From Clostridium punense (lineage in GTDB: Bacteria; Bacillota; Clostridia; Clostridiales; Clostridiaceae): 64,000 nucleotides of DNA. Positions 1 through 8,340 of this stretch are shown here, one piece after another. The notes beneath the pieces were generated by a model. That model saw only the letters and a list, made by a program, of their open reading frames with translations. It made no database searches and was not told the DNA's origin. Both the position numbers and the translations under genes were made by a program. Each line of letters opens with the position of its first letter. Positions within the stretch are counted from its first letter, which is position 1. The stretch lies in assembly GCF_017874425.1 (NCBI RefSeq), contig NZ_JAGGLL010000018.1, positions 40,239 through 104,238 on the forward strand. The letters run 5' to 3'.

Positions 1-138
1 AAAGCCTATAATGATATGAGTTTTCATAGCACAGAAATGGTAGCTATAGGAGAATCAATTGGAGAAAAAAGTGATAGTGATTTAATTCCTTTTGAGGGAG
101 AATGGTTTGGTGTAGTTGTAGCTAAATCTATAAAATAA
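1..138 (+). CDS. C-terminal fragment of an unidentified protein
   Basis: The open frame enters from the left edge and stops at TAA 136-138, leaving 45 C-terminal residues. The tail is acidic and ends with a hydrophobic segment reading GEWFGVVVAKSIK. No domain can be assigned from so short a piece. An intrinsic terminator follows 30 nt later, so this is the last gene of its transcript. Confidence 0.6.
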   Translation, partial: KAYNDMSFHSTEMVAIGESIGEKSDSDLIPFEGEWFGVVVAKSIK

Positions 139-169
139 CAATTTAGAAGGAAAAGTTTATAAAATTATG

Positions 170-206
170 AAAGTCTGTAGAGCCAACAAAAGTCTACAGG
201 CTTTTT
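170..206 (+). terminator. Intrinsic terminator
   Basis: An 11-bp stem (AAAGTCTGTAG pairing with CTACAGGCTTT through one G-U) is followed by a T run. It ends the transcript of the partial gene at the left edge. Confidence 0.8.
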
Positions 207-291
207 AATATATAAAAATAATTTTATAAACAAATTATAATTTGAAAGACATTTAGTAGGTGTTAATTTAAGAAATAAGTGGTATAAAATA

Positions 292-312
292 CAAGTAATA
301 ATATGGTAAAAT
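292..312 (+). promoter_or_regulatory. Putative extended -10 promoter, duplicated at 5314-5334
   Basis: The element ends in TGGTAAAAT, which reads as an extended -10 (TGG plus TAAAAT at 307-312). The same 21 nt recur exactly at 5314-5334, again just after a terminator and before a single gene. No convincing -35 is visible. It would drive the metallopeptidase-like gene at 383. Confidence 0.45.
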
Positions 313-382
313 AGAGATACATTGGTGTACAATAGAATTTTAAGTATAGTTTAGAAGTATAGTAAATTTAAAGGGGTTTGTG

Positions 383-1126
383 GTGAAGTTTATGGACTGG
401 TGTAAAAAAGAGTCAAGTAACTATATATTTCATTACCAAAAGGGATCATTAGCAGAAAAACATATAGATAAAATAATAGAGTTACAAGAAATTTGCAATA
501 AATTTATAAGTAATTCCTTAAAGGTTAAAATGAAAGAAAAAATTAAATATTACTTGTGCAGCACTCCAGAAGAAGTTGGAGAGGTCTATGGGGATAATGA
601 ACCTTGCAATGGGTTTAATGATGGCTTAGATAAAATTTATGCTGTATATAATAAAGAAGTTAAGTGTGTAGGATTTCATGAAGATGCACATATAATTTCA
701 TACAATACCATATCAAGACCAAAGCAAGCATTTCTCCGTGAAGGCTTAGCAATGTTTTATGATAAGGTTTGGTGGGGAATACCTAACTATGCATGGGCTA
801 AATATTTCTTAAGTAATGGGATATACCTTCATATTAAAGAGCTACTAGTCAATGATAACTTCTATAAACATAATGATGTTATAACATATCCAGTTGCAGG
901 GGCATTCGTTGAATATCTTATTCTAAGCTTCGGTATTGAAAGTTTTAAGACATTTTATAGTAGCGTAGGAGAGGACTTTGATTCAGCTTTCAAAACTGTA
1001 TTTGATTATTCTATAAAACATATTGAAGATAAGTTTATTAGGTATATTGATGCTATAGGCATTGATGAGGCAATATATGATTTAATAAAAGTTAAGCTAA
1101 GAGAAAAACATTTTAGTTATGAGTAA
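383..1126 (+). CDS. Gluzincin-type (peptidase MA-like) zinc metallopeptidase, putative
   Basis: About 247 aa. The sequence shows HEDAH, a match to the HExxH zinc-binding and catalytic motif, near residue 99. FLREGLAMFYD follows about 20 residues later, and its Glu is placed like the third zinc ligand of gluzincins (M1/M4/MA clan). No signal peptide is seen, so it is probably cytoplasmic. GTG at 383 is preferred because AAGGGG lies 6 nt upstream; the GTG at 380 is too close and ATG 392 too far. The substrate is unknown. It is a single gene with its own putative promoter. Two other gluzincin-like genes lie at 15.6 and 17.0 kb. Confidence 0.6.
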   Translation: MKFMDWCKKESSNYIFHYQKGSLAEKHIDKIIELQEICNKFISNSLKVKMKEKIKYYLCSTPEEVGEVYGDNEPCNGFNDGLDKIYAVYNKEVKCVGFHEDAHIISYNTISRPKQAFLREGLAMFYDKVWWGIPNYAWAKYFLSNGIYLHIKELLVNDNFYKHNDVITYPVAGAFVEYLILSFGIESFKTFYSSVGEDFDSAFKTVFDYSIKHIEDKFIRYIDAIGIDEAIYDLIKVKLREKHFSYE

Positions 1127-1230
1127 CTTCACAATGAATAGTGAGATTTAAAGGTTAATTTATTCATAATTTCGTGACTTAAGTAGTGATAGAACAATAA
1201 TATTCTTCAAGTTTGGGAAGAGGTGAGTGA

Positions 1231-2100
1231 ATGAAGAGTGTTAAATTTGCAGTGTTTGCTGACTTACATTATGACCATATTCATGATGGGGCTGAGAGGC
1301 TCCAAAATTTTATAACTAAGGTAAAAGATAAGCAGCTGGATTTTGTTATTCAACTTGGAGATTTTTGTGTACCAAAAGAGGAAAATGAATTTTTACTCCA
1401 TATGCTTTTAGATATTGGAAAGCCTATTTATCATGTCATAGGGAATCATGATTCTGATGTAGTTCAAAGAGACGAAGTGATGAAGTTTTTAAACCTGGAC
1501 AATAGTTACTACTCCTTTAAAAAGTGCAATATTAAATTTATTGTACTAGATACCTGTTTTATAAAAACTAATGAAGGATATGAGCCATATTATAAGAGAA
1601 ATTATAACAAAACAAAAGATGCTTATCCAGTTCTTCCTGAGGAACAATTAAAATGGTTAGAAAATGAATTGACTGATAGTAGTGATTATTATGTGATTTT
1701 CTCCCATCATAGTTTTGAAAATGAGTTTGCTAAAAGAGGGGTACATAACAAGGCTGAAGCAACAGCTTTAATTAATAGGATAAATAATACAGGAAGAAAG
1801 GTACTTTTGTGCATTAATGGACATGACCACGGAGATTCACTTGAGAAAATTGGACAAACTCATTATTTTGGGCTTAACTCTATGTCTTATATTTGGGTTG
1901 GACCAGAACATGAGCATTTTTCTTATTCAGAAGAAATTCACCAGCAGTATCCCTTTATAAAAGACTTAGTTCTATATAAAGATGGACTATATGCTATTGT
2001 TACAATTACTGAAAAGGGTGGTATTAATATTGAAGGGATTAATGGCCAAGGGAACTGGGACTTGGTGATAGGTGGAATGGTCGCTCTGTGCTACCAATAG
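1231..2100 (+). CDS. Calcineurin-like metallophosphoesterase
   Basis: 289 aa with all landmarks of the dinuclear-metal phosphoesterase fold in order: ADLHYD (DxH) near the N-terminus, LGDF, GNHDSD, a central SHHS, and GHDHGD in the C-terminal half. This family hydrolyses phosphomonoesters, phosphodiesters or cyclic nucleotides; the true substrate cannot be read from sequence. There is no signal peptide or transmembrane segment, so it is likely cytoplasmic. GAAGAGGTG upstream of ATG 1231 supports the start. It sits between unrelated single genes with no clear operon partner. Confidence 0.85.
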   Translation: MKSVKFAVFADLHYDHIHDGAERLQNFITKVKDKQLDFVIQLGDFCVPKEENEFLLHMLLDIGKPIYHVIGNHDSDVVQRDEVMKFLNLDNSYYSFKKCNIKFIVLDTCFIKTNEGYEPYYKRNYNKTKDAYPVLPEEQLKWLENELTDSSDYYVIFSHHSFENEFAKRGVHNKAEATALINRINNTGRKVLLCINGHDHGDSLEKIGQTHYFGLNSMSYIWVGPEHEHFSYSEEIHQQYPFIKDLVLYKDGLYAIVTITEKGGINIEGINGQGNWDLVIGGMVALCYQ

Positions 2101-2193
2101 TAACATCATTAAAGATAGACTAGAGATAAATAGGGGAATTTATAAACTTCTTATGTGGGCAAAACCAGAAATTATTGTGAAGGAGAGGATTAT

Positions 2194-2976
2194 ATGGAGT
2201 TAAAATATACCTTTGATGAGGAAGTCTTAAATTATGAAAAGAGACGTCCAAATTATGGAACTGAAATATATAAGGATATAATGGAATATGGAAAAATCAC
2301 TAAGGGCAAGTCGCTTTTAGAAATTGGTTGTGGAACAGGTCAAGCAACAGAACCCTTTTTAAAGGCAAATTGCAAAGTAACAGCTGTTGAACTAGGAGAA
2401 AACCTTGCTTCTTATACAAGAGAAAAGTTTAAAGCTTATGACAACTTTAATGTTATTCAAGGTGCTTTTGAAGATTATGACTGTGAGGAAAATAAGTTTG
2501 ATATGTTATATTCTGCTACTGCTTTTCATTGGATACCAGAGGAGTATGGGTATAAAAAGGCATACAACATAATAAAAAGTGGTGGCACCATTGCTTTGTT
2601 TTGGAATAAACCATCTCCAAATCATAAAGATAATCCAGTACATAAAAAAATTCAAGCTATTTATAAGGAGCTTTTACCACAGTGGAGTATTGAGGCATCT
2701 AATAACCAAGACAAACCAAGATATTCAAGTATAAGTAAAATTGAGGAATATGGGTTTATTAATGCTGAGTTTAAGCTATACCATAATATGAGGAAAATGA
2801 CTGGGGTTGAATACATAGAATTACTGAATACTTATTCAAATCATATAGATTTAGAAGAACCAATAAAATCTCAGCTTTTTCAAAGGATAAAATCAGCAAT
2901 TGAGGAATCAGGAAATGAAATTATTATTAAAGATACAGTAGAATTATTTCTTGCTCAAAAACCTGAGAAAAGCTAG
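2194..2976 (+). CDS. Class I SAM-dependent methyltransferase
   Basis: 260 aa from ATG 2194, chosen because AAGGAGAGG lies 6 nt upstream; an in-frame ATG at 2155 has no ribosome binding site. Motif I is LLEIGCGTGQAT, the acidic end of strand 2 is VTAVELGE, and the post-motif region reads YSATAFHWI. The C-terminal half carries a lid-like region common in small-molecule methyltransferases. The gene at 5412 is a paralog with the same layout (ILEIGAGTGKAT, YSAQAFHWL). The acceptor substrate is unknown. Confidence 0.85.
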   Translation: MELKYTFDEEVLNYEKRRPNYGTEIYKDIMEYGKITKGKSLLEIGCGTGQATEPFLKANCKVTAVELGENLASYTREKFKAYDNFNVIQGAFEDYDCEENKFDMLYSATAFHWIPEEYGYKKAYNIIKSGGTIALFWNKPSPNHKDNPVHKKIQAIYKELLPQWSIEASNNQDKPRYSSISKIEEYGFINAEFKLYHNMRKMTGVEYIELLNTYSNHIDLEEPIKSQLFQRIKSAIEESGNEIIIKDTVELFLAQKPEKS

Positions 2977-3025
2977 AGTCTTTAAGCTTTCAAAGTATTA
3001 TTAAAGTACAATGAAAAGTGAAGTA

Positions 3026-3202
3026 AGGCATTTTCAAAAAATAAATAAGTCAGTATGTTTGTCTATTTTGAGTTATACTGCGTCAGCAGAACCCTTAGAT
3101 AGCACCACTATCTGCGGAACCAGCTTCCTTGTCTGCACAAGCTTGCTTGTGAACTCAAAATATCCTTCACATCTTTGACTTGTTATTTATTTTCAAATGC
3201 CT
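3026..3202 (+). mobile_element. MITE-like inverted-repeat element, copy 1
   Basis: This 177-bp segment has imperfect terminal inverted repeats of about 27 bp: AGGCATTTTC... on the left, ...CAAATGCCT on the right. Inside are nested inverted repeats (ATTTTGAGTT with AACTCAAAAT; AGATAG with CTATCT; CACAAGC with GCTTGTG), so transcribed RNA could fold into one long hairpin. It has no coding capacity. A near-identical longer copy lies at 60003-60199 and a shortened one at 53545-53623, all in the same orientation and all ending 23-58 nt before a gene start. The autonomous transposase source is not in the window. Confidence 0.8.
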
Positions 3203-3225
3203 AAATGAAAGGAACAATCTGGATT

Positions 3226-3873
3226 ATGGCTAAGAAATTATTAAGTGACACGGAGTTTTTGGTGATAGATTTTGAAACCGTAACTCCAAAGGGACGTTCT
3301 CCAGAGCCAATAGAATTAGGAATACAAAGAATAAGGGGCTTAAGCATAGATGAAACGGCTTCTATAAGTTGGCTTATACAGCCTCCAGAAGGATGTCATC
3401 TTACAGAACGTGGTAGAATTCAAACTGGAATTAATGACAGGGATTTAATAGGAAAGCCCTGCATAGATGAGGTTATGAGAAAGGTTAATAATTCATGTGC
3501 AAAAAAGAATTATGTATTTATAGCTCAAAATGCAAAGTATGAAGCAAATATCTTATCTCATCACACAGAAAAGTATGAAGCTATTGCTAAAACTCCTATA
3601 ATGGATACTATTTTGCTTGGGAAATATGTATTACCTGATTTACCAAATTATAAACTAGATACCTTAGCTCAGGCTTTAAACTTGGAAATACCTGAGAATA
3701 GGCATAGAGCCTTGGCAGATTGCATACTAACTGCCCAGGTATTCTTAGGATTATTAGAGGTGCAGAGGAAGAGAAAAGAAATACTTTACTTAGAGGAGTT
3801 ACTAAAGATTGCTGAGATAAAGACAAAGTATAATCAATCAGTACAGGTTAGTTTGTTCGATTGCACTTATTAA
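3226..3873 (+). CDS. DEDDh-family 3'-5' exonuclease (DnaQ-like)
   Basis: 215 aa from ATG 3226 (GAAAGGA upstream); an in-frame ATG at 3205 abuts the MITE-like element and has no ribosome binding site. ExoI is LVIDFET (D and E metal ligands) and ExoIII is HRALADCILTAQ, giving H and D five residues apart. The ExoII position reads AQNAKYEANIL, where a Glu stands at the usual Asp. That substitution is conservative but notable. The family degrades DNA or RNA 3' ends or proofreads. As a stand-alone gene it is more likely a general exonuclease than a polymerase III epsilon subunit. Confidence 0.75.
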   Translation: MAKKLLSDTEFLVIDFETVTPKGRSPEPIELGIQRIRGLSIDETASISWLIQPPEGCHLTERGRIQTGINDRDLIGKPCIDEVMRKVNNSCAKKNYVFIAQNAKYEANILSHHTEKYEAIAKTPIMDTILLGKYVLPDLPNYKLDTLAQALNLEIPENRHRALADCILTAQVFLGLLEVQRKRKEILYLEELLKIAEIKTKYNQSVQVSLFDCTY

Positions 3874-3942
3874 AAATACAGTTAAAGCAATGTATATGTT
3901 AAATTGAAGCAAGTTAAGTTTATTAAATGATATGGGGGAACT

Positions 3943-4608
3943 ATGATTAAATCAAAAGCATGGGATTGGGATAAAAATGAAATAGATTATTGGTTAGTGC
4001 CAACCACTGAAGCAAGTTTTTTAGCTGAAAGTTGGCAATCAAAGGGATATAGTAAATTTCTAGATTTGGGATGTGGGTTAGGAAGACATTCTATGTATTT
4101 TGCGAAGCAAGGATACGAGGTAAGTGCAATTGATTTGTCGGAAAGTGGAATTAATCATTTGAGAAGTTGGGCTAAGGAAGAACAGATGGAAATTCAAATA
4201 GAACAGGGTGATATGCTTAAGTTACCATTTCCGGATGAAACCTTTCACTGCATTATGGCTTATAATGTAATTTACCACACTGACACAAAAGGGTTTATAA
4301 AATCACTAAAAGAAATTACTCGTATACTGAAAAGAAATGGAGAGTTATTTATAACTTTAAACTCAAAGAACTCAACAGCATATGATAATGCTGATAAATA
4401 TGTAAGAGTTGATAAAAATACAATTTTGAGAGATGAACATGATACAGAAAGAAATATTCCACACTTCTATGTTGATATAGAAGATATAAAGAAGTATTTC
4501 TCAGACTATGAATTTGTAAAAATACCCGTTGAAGAAATAGAATACTATGATATTCACAATACAAATAAGTTTTCAAGACATTTTAAGTTGTTATTAAGAA
4601 AAAAATAA
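3943..4608 (+). CDS. Class I SAM-dependent methyltransferase, TehB/UbiE-like
   Basis: 221 aa. FLDLGCGLGRHSMYFAKQG is motif I and VSAIDLSESG is the strand-2 acidic region. GDMLKLPFPDETFHCIMAYNVIYH matches the motif II/III area of small-molecule methyltransferases such as TehB. ATG 3943 has GGGGGA 7 nt upstream. The C-terminal roughly 70 residues form a strand-rich extension ending FKLLLRKK. The acceptor is unknown. It lies between an exonuclease and a P-loop protein, with no operon evidence beyond shared direction. Confidence 0.85.
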   Translation: MIKSKAWDWDKNEIDYWLVPTTEASFLAESWQSKGYSKFLDLGCGLGRHSMYFAKQGYEVSAIDLSESGINHLRSWAKEEQMEIQIEQGDMLKLPFPDETFHCIMAYNVIYHTDTKGFIKSLKEITRILKRNGELFITLNSKNSTAYDNADKYVRVDKNTILRDEHDTERNIPHFYVDIEDIKKYFSDYEFVKIPVEEIEYYDIHNTNKFSRHFKLLLRKK

Positions 4609-4667
4609 GCTTTGTTTATTACACAACGCAGTATTTTATGATAAAAAAGAATAAAAGAGGTGTTATT

Positions 4668-5219
4668 TTGAAATTAGTTTTTATTGTTGGAGATAGTGCT
4701 GTGGGTAAGATGACTGTTGGACAAGAACTTACCAAAATTACAGATTTACGGTTATTTCACAATCATATGATTATTGAACCAGTACTAGATATATTTGGCT
4801 ATTTCAATGGAAAGGCTATTGGTAAAATAAGACAAGTTATTTTTGAGGAATTTGCAAGTTCAGAGCAATATGGAATGATCTTTACATATATGTGGGCCTT
4901 TGACCAACAAGCAGACTGGGATTATGTTGAGGGTGTTTGCAATATTTTCAAAAAATACAATGCAGATATATATTTTGCAGAGCTTGTAGCACCTCAAGAA
5001 ATTAGGCTACAAAGGAATGCTACTGAAAATCGTCTAAAAAATAAAGCTTCAAAGAGAGATATTGAAGCATCAAATCAAAGATTAATAAACGATAGTATAA
5101 AATACCGTTGTGTAAGCAATGAAGGTGAAATTCCTTATGACAATTATATAAAAATAGACAATTCTAATCTTTCACCAGAAATGGTCGCCAAGATGATAAA
5201 AGATCACTTTGGGCTTTAG
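4668..5219 (+). CDS. P-loop kinase-like protein
   Basis: The N-terminus carries FIVGDSAVGKMTVGQEL, a Walker A (GxxxxGKxT) with Met where Ser or Thr is usual. After it come HNHMIIEPVL and a region like the LID of shikimate or adenylate kinases (AELVAPQEIRLQRNATENR). TTG 4668 is preferred because AGAGGTG lies 7 nt upstream; ATG 4638 has no ribosome binding site. That start gives 183 aa. Family members are annotated as AAA or shikimate-kinase-like proteins without a proven substrate. A terminator follows directly. Confidence 0.6.
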   Translation: MKLVFIVGDSAVGKMTVGQELTKITDLRLFHNHMIIEPVLDIFGYFNGKAIGKIRQVIFEEFASSEQYGMIFTYMWAFDQQADWDYVEGVCNIFKKYNADIYFAELVAPQEIRLQRNATENRLKNKASKRDIEASNQRLINDSIKYRCVSNEGEIPYDNYIKIDNSNLSPEMVAKMIKDHFGL

Positions 5220-5235
5220 AAATTTAATTCAAAAC

Positions 5236-5273
5236 ATCTGTAGAGTAAAGAGTGGCCCTACAGATATTTTTTT
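5236..5273 (+). terminator. Intrinsic terminator
   Basis: An 8-bp stem (ATCTGTAG with CTACAGAT) is followed by a T7 run. It closes the kinase-like gene. Confidence 0.8.
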
Positions 5274-5313
5274 ACCATAGGATAAGTTATGAAAATTTAA
5301 ATGGTATATATTC

Positions 5314-5334
5314 CAAGTAATAATATGGTAAAAT
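5314..5334 (+). promoter_or_regulatory. Putative extended -10 promoter, duplicate of 292-312
   Basis: These 21 nt are identical to 292-312 and end in TGGTAAAAT (-10 at 5329-5334). As at the first copy, a terminator precedes it and a single gene follows. Confidence 0.45.
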
Positions 5335-5411
5335 ATATTAAGTGTTAAATTAGAAATTAAATTATATTAATAGGGTTTTTATATTGAAATATTTAAGGAG
5401 TTGGGGAAATC

Positions 5412-6233
5412 ATGGTTAATAAAATAGAACCTTACAAGGGCATTGCAGAGATATATGACGAAATAAGACCATCATATCCAGAGAAATTAATTGAGGATAT
5501 TATCTTTAAAACTGATTTGAATTTGAATAATAGGATATTAGAAATTGGTGCAGGCACAGGAAAAGCAACTGTACAATTTGCAAAGAAAGGATTTGCTATA
5601 AATGCCATAGAACTTGGCGAAGAGATGGCTGCAATACTCAAGAAAAAATGTACAAGCTACCTAAAGGTTTCACTAGATATAGCTCCTTTTGAGCAGTGGG
5701 AAAGTGACAACAATGAAAAATTTCACATGATATATTCAGCTCAAGCCTTTCACTGGCTAGATAAAAATATTAAGTACAAAAAATGTCATGAACTTTTGAA
5801 GGACAATGGATTTCTTGTTTTATTTTGGTATACCTCAAGTAATGATGAACTATTTGAAACTAAGGGAATAAGAGAAAATATTGATAGCATAGTTAATAAA
5901 TATGTTTCAAGTTATGATATAGAAAGTGAAAAACCGCAAAGAAGAGAACATGATGGACACAGTGAGGATGATGAAAGAAAATCAGAGATTGAAGCATCTG
6001 GCTTGTTTGAACTAGTGGAAAAAATAGAATATACAGAGGAAACAAAGAACAATGCTAAACAATATTTAAAAGTTCTCAATTCAGTTCCAGCCTTTGCATC
6101 AAAAGTTGATGGGTTAAATCAAGTTGCTGTTGAAAATATGAATAGAGAAATTGAGGAATTAATAGACAGTAACGGTGGTTATGTAGGAGCATTATTTAAT
6201 TTTACTTTATATATAGCTAGAAAAATATCATAA
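5412..6233 (+). CDS. Class I SAM-dependent methyltransferase
   Basis: 273 aa. Motif I is ILEIGAGTGKAT, strand 2 gives INAIELGEEM, and YSAQAFHWLDKNIKYKKCHELLKDNGFLVLFW matches the corresponding stretch of the methyltransferase at 2194. The two are therefore paralogs from an older duplication. AAGGAGTTGGGG precedes ATG 5412. The middle (about residues 175-200) is charged and variable, and may be the substrate lid. The acceptor is unknown. The hydrolase at 6269 starts 35 nt downstream and may be co-transcribed. Confidence 0.85.
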   Translation: MVNKIEPYKGIAEIYDEIRPSYPEKLIEDIIFKTDLNLNNRILEIGAGTGKATVQFAKKGFAINAIELGEEMAAILKKKCTSYLKVSLDIAPFEQWESDNNEKFHMIYSAQAFHWLDKNIKYKKCHELLKDNGFLVLFWYTSSNDELFETKGIRENIDSIVNKYVSSYDIESEKPQRREHDGHSEDDERKSEIEASGLFELVEKIEYTEETKNNAKQYLKVLNSVPAFASKVDGLNQVAVENMNREIEELIDSNGGYVGALFNFTLYIARKIS

Positions 6234-6268
6234 GTATCATACAGGTATTTTAGGAAGGGGGAAATAAA

Positions 6269-6808
6269 TTGGGGAATAAAAGGATAGTTGTGATATTTCC
6301 AGGAGCAAATTACAGTGCTGACTGCCCATTATTGTACTATGCTGGTTTTAAGTTTGAACTTAGAGGATATGAAAAAATATCTATTAGTTATGATAATTTT
6401 CTTAAGCAAGATAAATCATTTGAAGAGTGTTTATGTGATATAAAGAATTCTGTGTTATCACAATTGCATAACTCTAATTTACCGAAATATGATGATATAG
6501 TATTCGTTTCTAAAAGTATAGGGACTGTAGTTGCTGGGTGGGTTGAGGAAGAATTATGTATTAAAGTAAGGCACATATTTTTAACACCTATAGAAGAAAC
6601 TTTACCTTACATAAAATATGGGAAAGGTATTGCTGCTGTAATTGCAGGTACAGAGGATAAGCAGTTAGATGCTGATGTTCTAAAAGAACATTGTAAAAAA
6701 GAAAATATTTATTTAAAACAAATTCAAGGAGTTGGACATAGGTTAGAGGTTTGGGGAGATATGGATAGAAATATTGAGATATTAAGAGAAGTAGTAGCTA
6801 TATATTAA
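6269..6808 (+). CDS. Alpha/beta-hydrolase-like protein
   Basis: 179 aa from TTG 6269, with AAGGGGG upstream. The N-terminus VVIFPGAN is an oxyanion-type strand. VSKSIGTVVAG is a nucleophile elbow with Ser in the first small-residue position (SxSxG). AGTEDKQLD supplies a candidate acid, and GVGHRLE a candidate catalytic His. It is shorter than typical hydrolases (200-280 aa) and lacks an obvious cap. It is probably co-transcribed with the preceding methyltransferase. The substrate is unknown. Confidence 0.6.
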   Translation: MGNKRIVVIFPGANYSADCPLLYYAGFKFELRGYEKISISYDNFLKQDKSFEECLCDIKNSVLSQLHNSNLPKYDDIVFVSKSIGTVVAGWVEEELCIKVRHIFLTPIEETLPYIKYGKGIAAVIAGTEDKQLDADVLKEHCKKENIYLKQIQGVGHRLEVWGDMDRNIEILREVVAIY

Positions 6809-6951
6809 AATAACTCAAGTTTTTAAATTCCATATGCCAATATATACTATAGTTAATTTTCATATAAGATTAGGGTGGGTTGTAATCTTGCTCAAACAGA
6901 TAAATAATTTAACATAGGAAATTTATATGTCATTAATGGGGGAGGGATATA

Positions 6952-7434
6952 ATGAGATTTCATATAAGAGTTAGTGCGCGAGGTATAGTCATTAACAATG
7001 ACAAGATTTTATTAAATGAATTTGGAAATGGTGAATACTACAATATACCTGGTGGTGCTGTTGAGATAGGGGAGACTGTTAAACAAGCTGTTGTGAGAGA
7101 AATACGAGAAGAATCAGGTTTAGATGTTACTGTAGGTGACTTGATATATGTACATGAGTATGAGCCTAATAACTCTAACTTTATTTATGGACAAACACCA
7201 CATATAAGTATTGTATTTCGATGTTTTCTAAATGGAAGCCATGAGATTAAGCCACCATCTGTACCAGATATAGACCCTGACAATTCAGCTGTTACAAGTA
7301 ATGCAAAATGGGTAGAAATAGCGGAGTTGAAAAATATTAATTATGTACCTTATATTCATGAGAAGTTAATAGAATATATAAAAACAAATAGATTTTATCC
7401 AACATTTATTGAAGAACCATTATACAATGAGTAA
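6952..7434 (+). CDS. Nudix hydrolase
   Basis: 160 aa. A complete Nudix box (GGAVEIGETVKQAVVREIRE followed by ESGL) matches GX5EX7REUXEEXGU near residues 36-58, so Mg-dependent hydrolysis of a nucleoside-diphosphate-linked substrate is expected. ATG 6952 follows GGGGGAGGG. The specificity cannot be read. A second Nudix gene lies at 9551, and they share little outside the box. Confidence 0.88.
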   Translation: MRFHIRVSARGIVINNDKILLNEFGNGEYYNIPGGAVEIGETVKQAVVREIREESGLDVTVGDLIYVHEYEPNNSNFIYGQTPHISIVFRCFLNGSHEIKPPSVPDIDPDNSAVTSNAKWVEIAELKNINYVPYIHEKLIEYIKTNRFYPTFIEEPLYNE

Positions 7435-7529
7435 ATCATCAACAAGTAATTGTAATAAAAATTAATATTCTGGTATGCAAACTAGTTAATACGTTAGCTA
7501 AAACTTACAACACATGAGGGGGAGAGAAA

Positions 7530-8048
7530 ATGATAAAAGATTTAATAAGCAATAAAAATATAATAATTAGAGATGCAGAACCTAAGGATGCTGAGGAAAT
7601 GATATTGATGGTTAAGCAAGTTATGAGTGAATCTCCATTTTTTCCATCAACAGCTGATGAATTTAATATTACTGTGGAGCAAGAAGAACAATACATATTA
7701 AGTACAGCACTTTTTTTAGTTGCGGAAATTGAGGGGAAAATAGTGGGTTCTGCTTCTTTAGATAGAAGTAGTAAGAGTAAGTTAAATCATACTGTAACCT
7801 TTGGTATAACTATTTTAAAAGAGTATTCGGGCATTGGCTTAGGTAGTTCTATGATGAACAATATTATTCAGTGGTGTGAATTTAATGATGTTGAAAAAAT
7901 TGAATTAGAAGTTTTTGAAAACAATATACGAGCTATTGGCCTTTATAAAAAATTGGGTTTTACAGAAGAAGGAAGAAGAAAGAAAGCAGTAAAAACTGAT
8001 GATGGATATATAGATATGATTATAATGGGGAAATTTCTAAAGGATTAG
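7530..8048 (+). CDS. GNAT family N-acetyltransferase
   Basis: 172 aa. Motif A appears as GIGLGSSMMN after the strand HTVTFGITIL, and motif B as IELEVFENNIRAIGLYKKLGFTEEGRRKK. Acetyl-CoA-dependent transfer to an amine is expected; the closest general type is RimI/phosphinothricin-acetyltransferase-like. GAGGGGGAG precedes ATG 7530. It stands alone. Confidence 0.85.
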   Translation: MIKDLISNKNIIIRDAEPKDAEEMILMVKQVMSESPFFPSTADEFNITVEQEEQYILSTALFLVAEIEGKIVGSASLDRSSKSKLNHTVTFGITILKEYSGIGLGSSMMNNIIQWCEFNDVEKIELEVFENNIRAIGLYKKLGFTEEGRRKKAVKTDDGYIDMIIMGKFLKD

Positions 8049-8340
8049 TGATTATTGTTTAAATAGTTAGCAGTAAAGAGTGTAAAGCCTTAGAAAATAC
8101 ATGCTAGCAGAGTTTTGCATAAAAGGAGATGACCAAGTTTAATAGGAAAAAGTCACCCTTAAGATCAAAAACTTATTCTATTTGTTTTCAAAAGGTTTTA
8201 TGGAGTTAGGGTAGGGTCCATGTATATATAACTTATACCTTGACTTTGGGTTGCAATATTCAAGAAATAATAAATAAAAATGAAGTAAGGTTATGGATAG
8301 TTTGATTATTACTAATCTTATGGGGATTGGGGAAGTTAAA

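Noticed and set aside
8236..8275. MerR-type operator suggested by ACCTTGACTTTGGG
   Set aside because: The dyad is incomplete and no MerR-family gene lies nearby.
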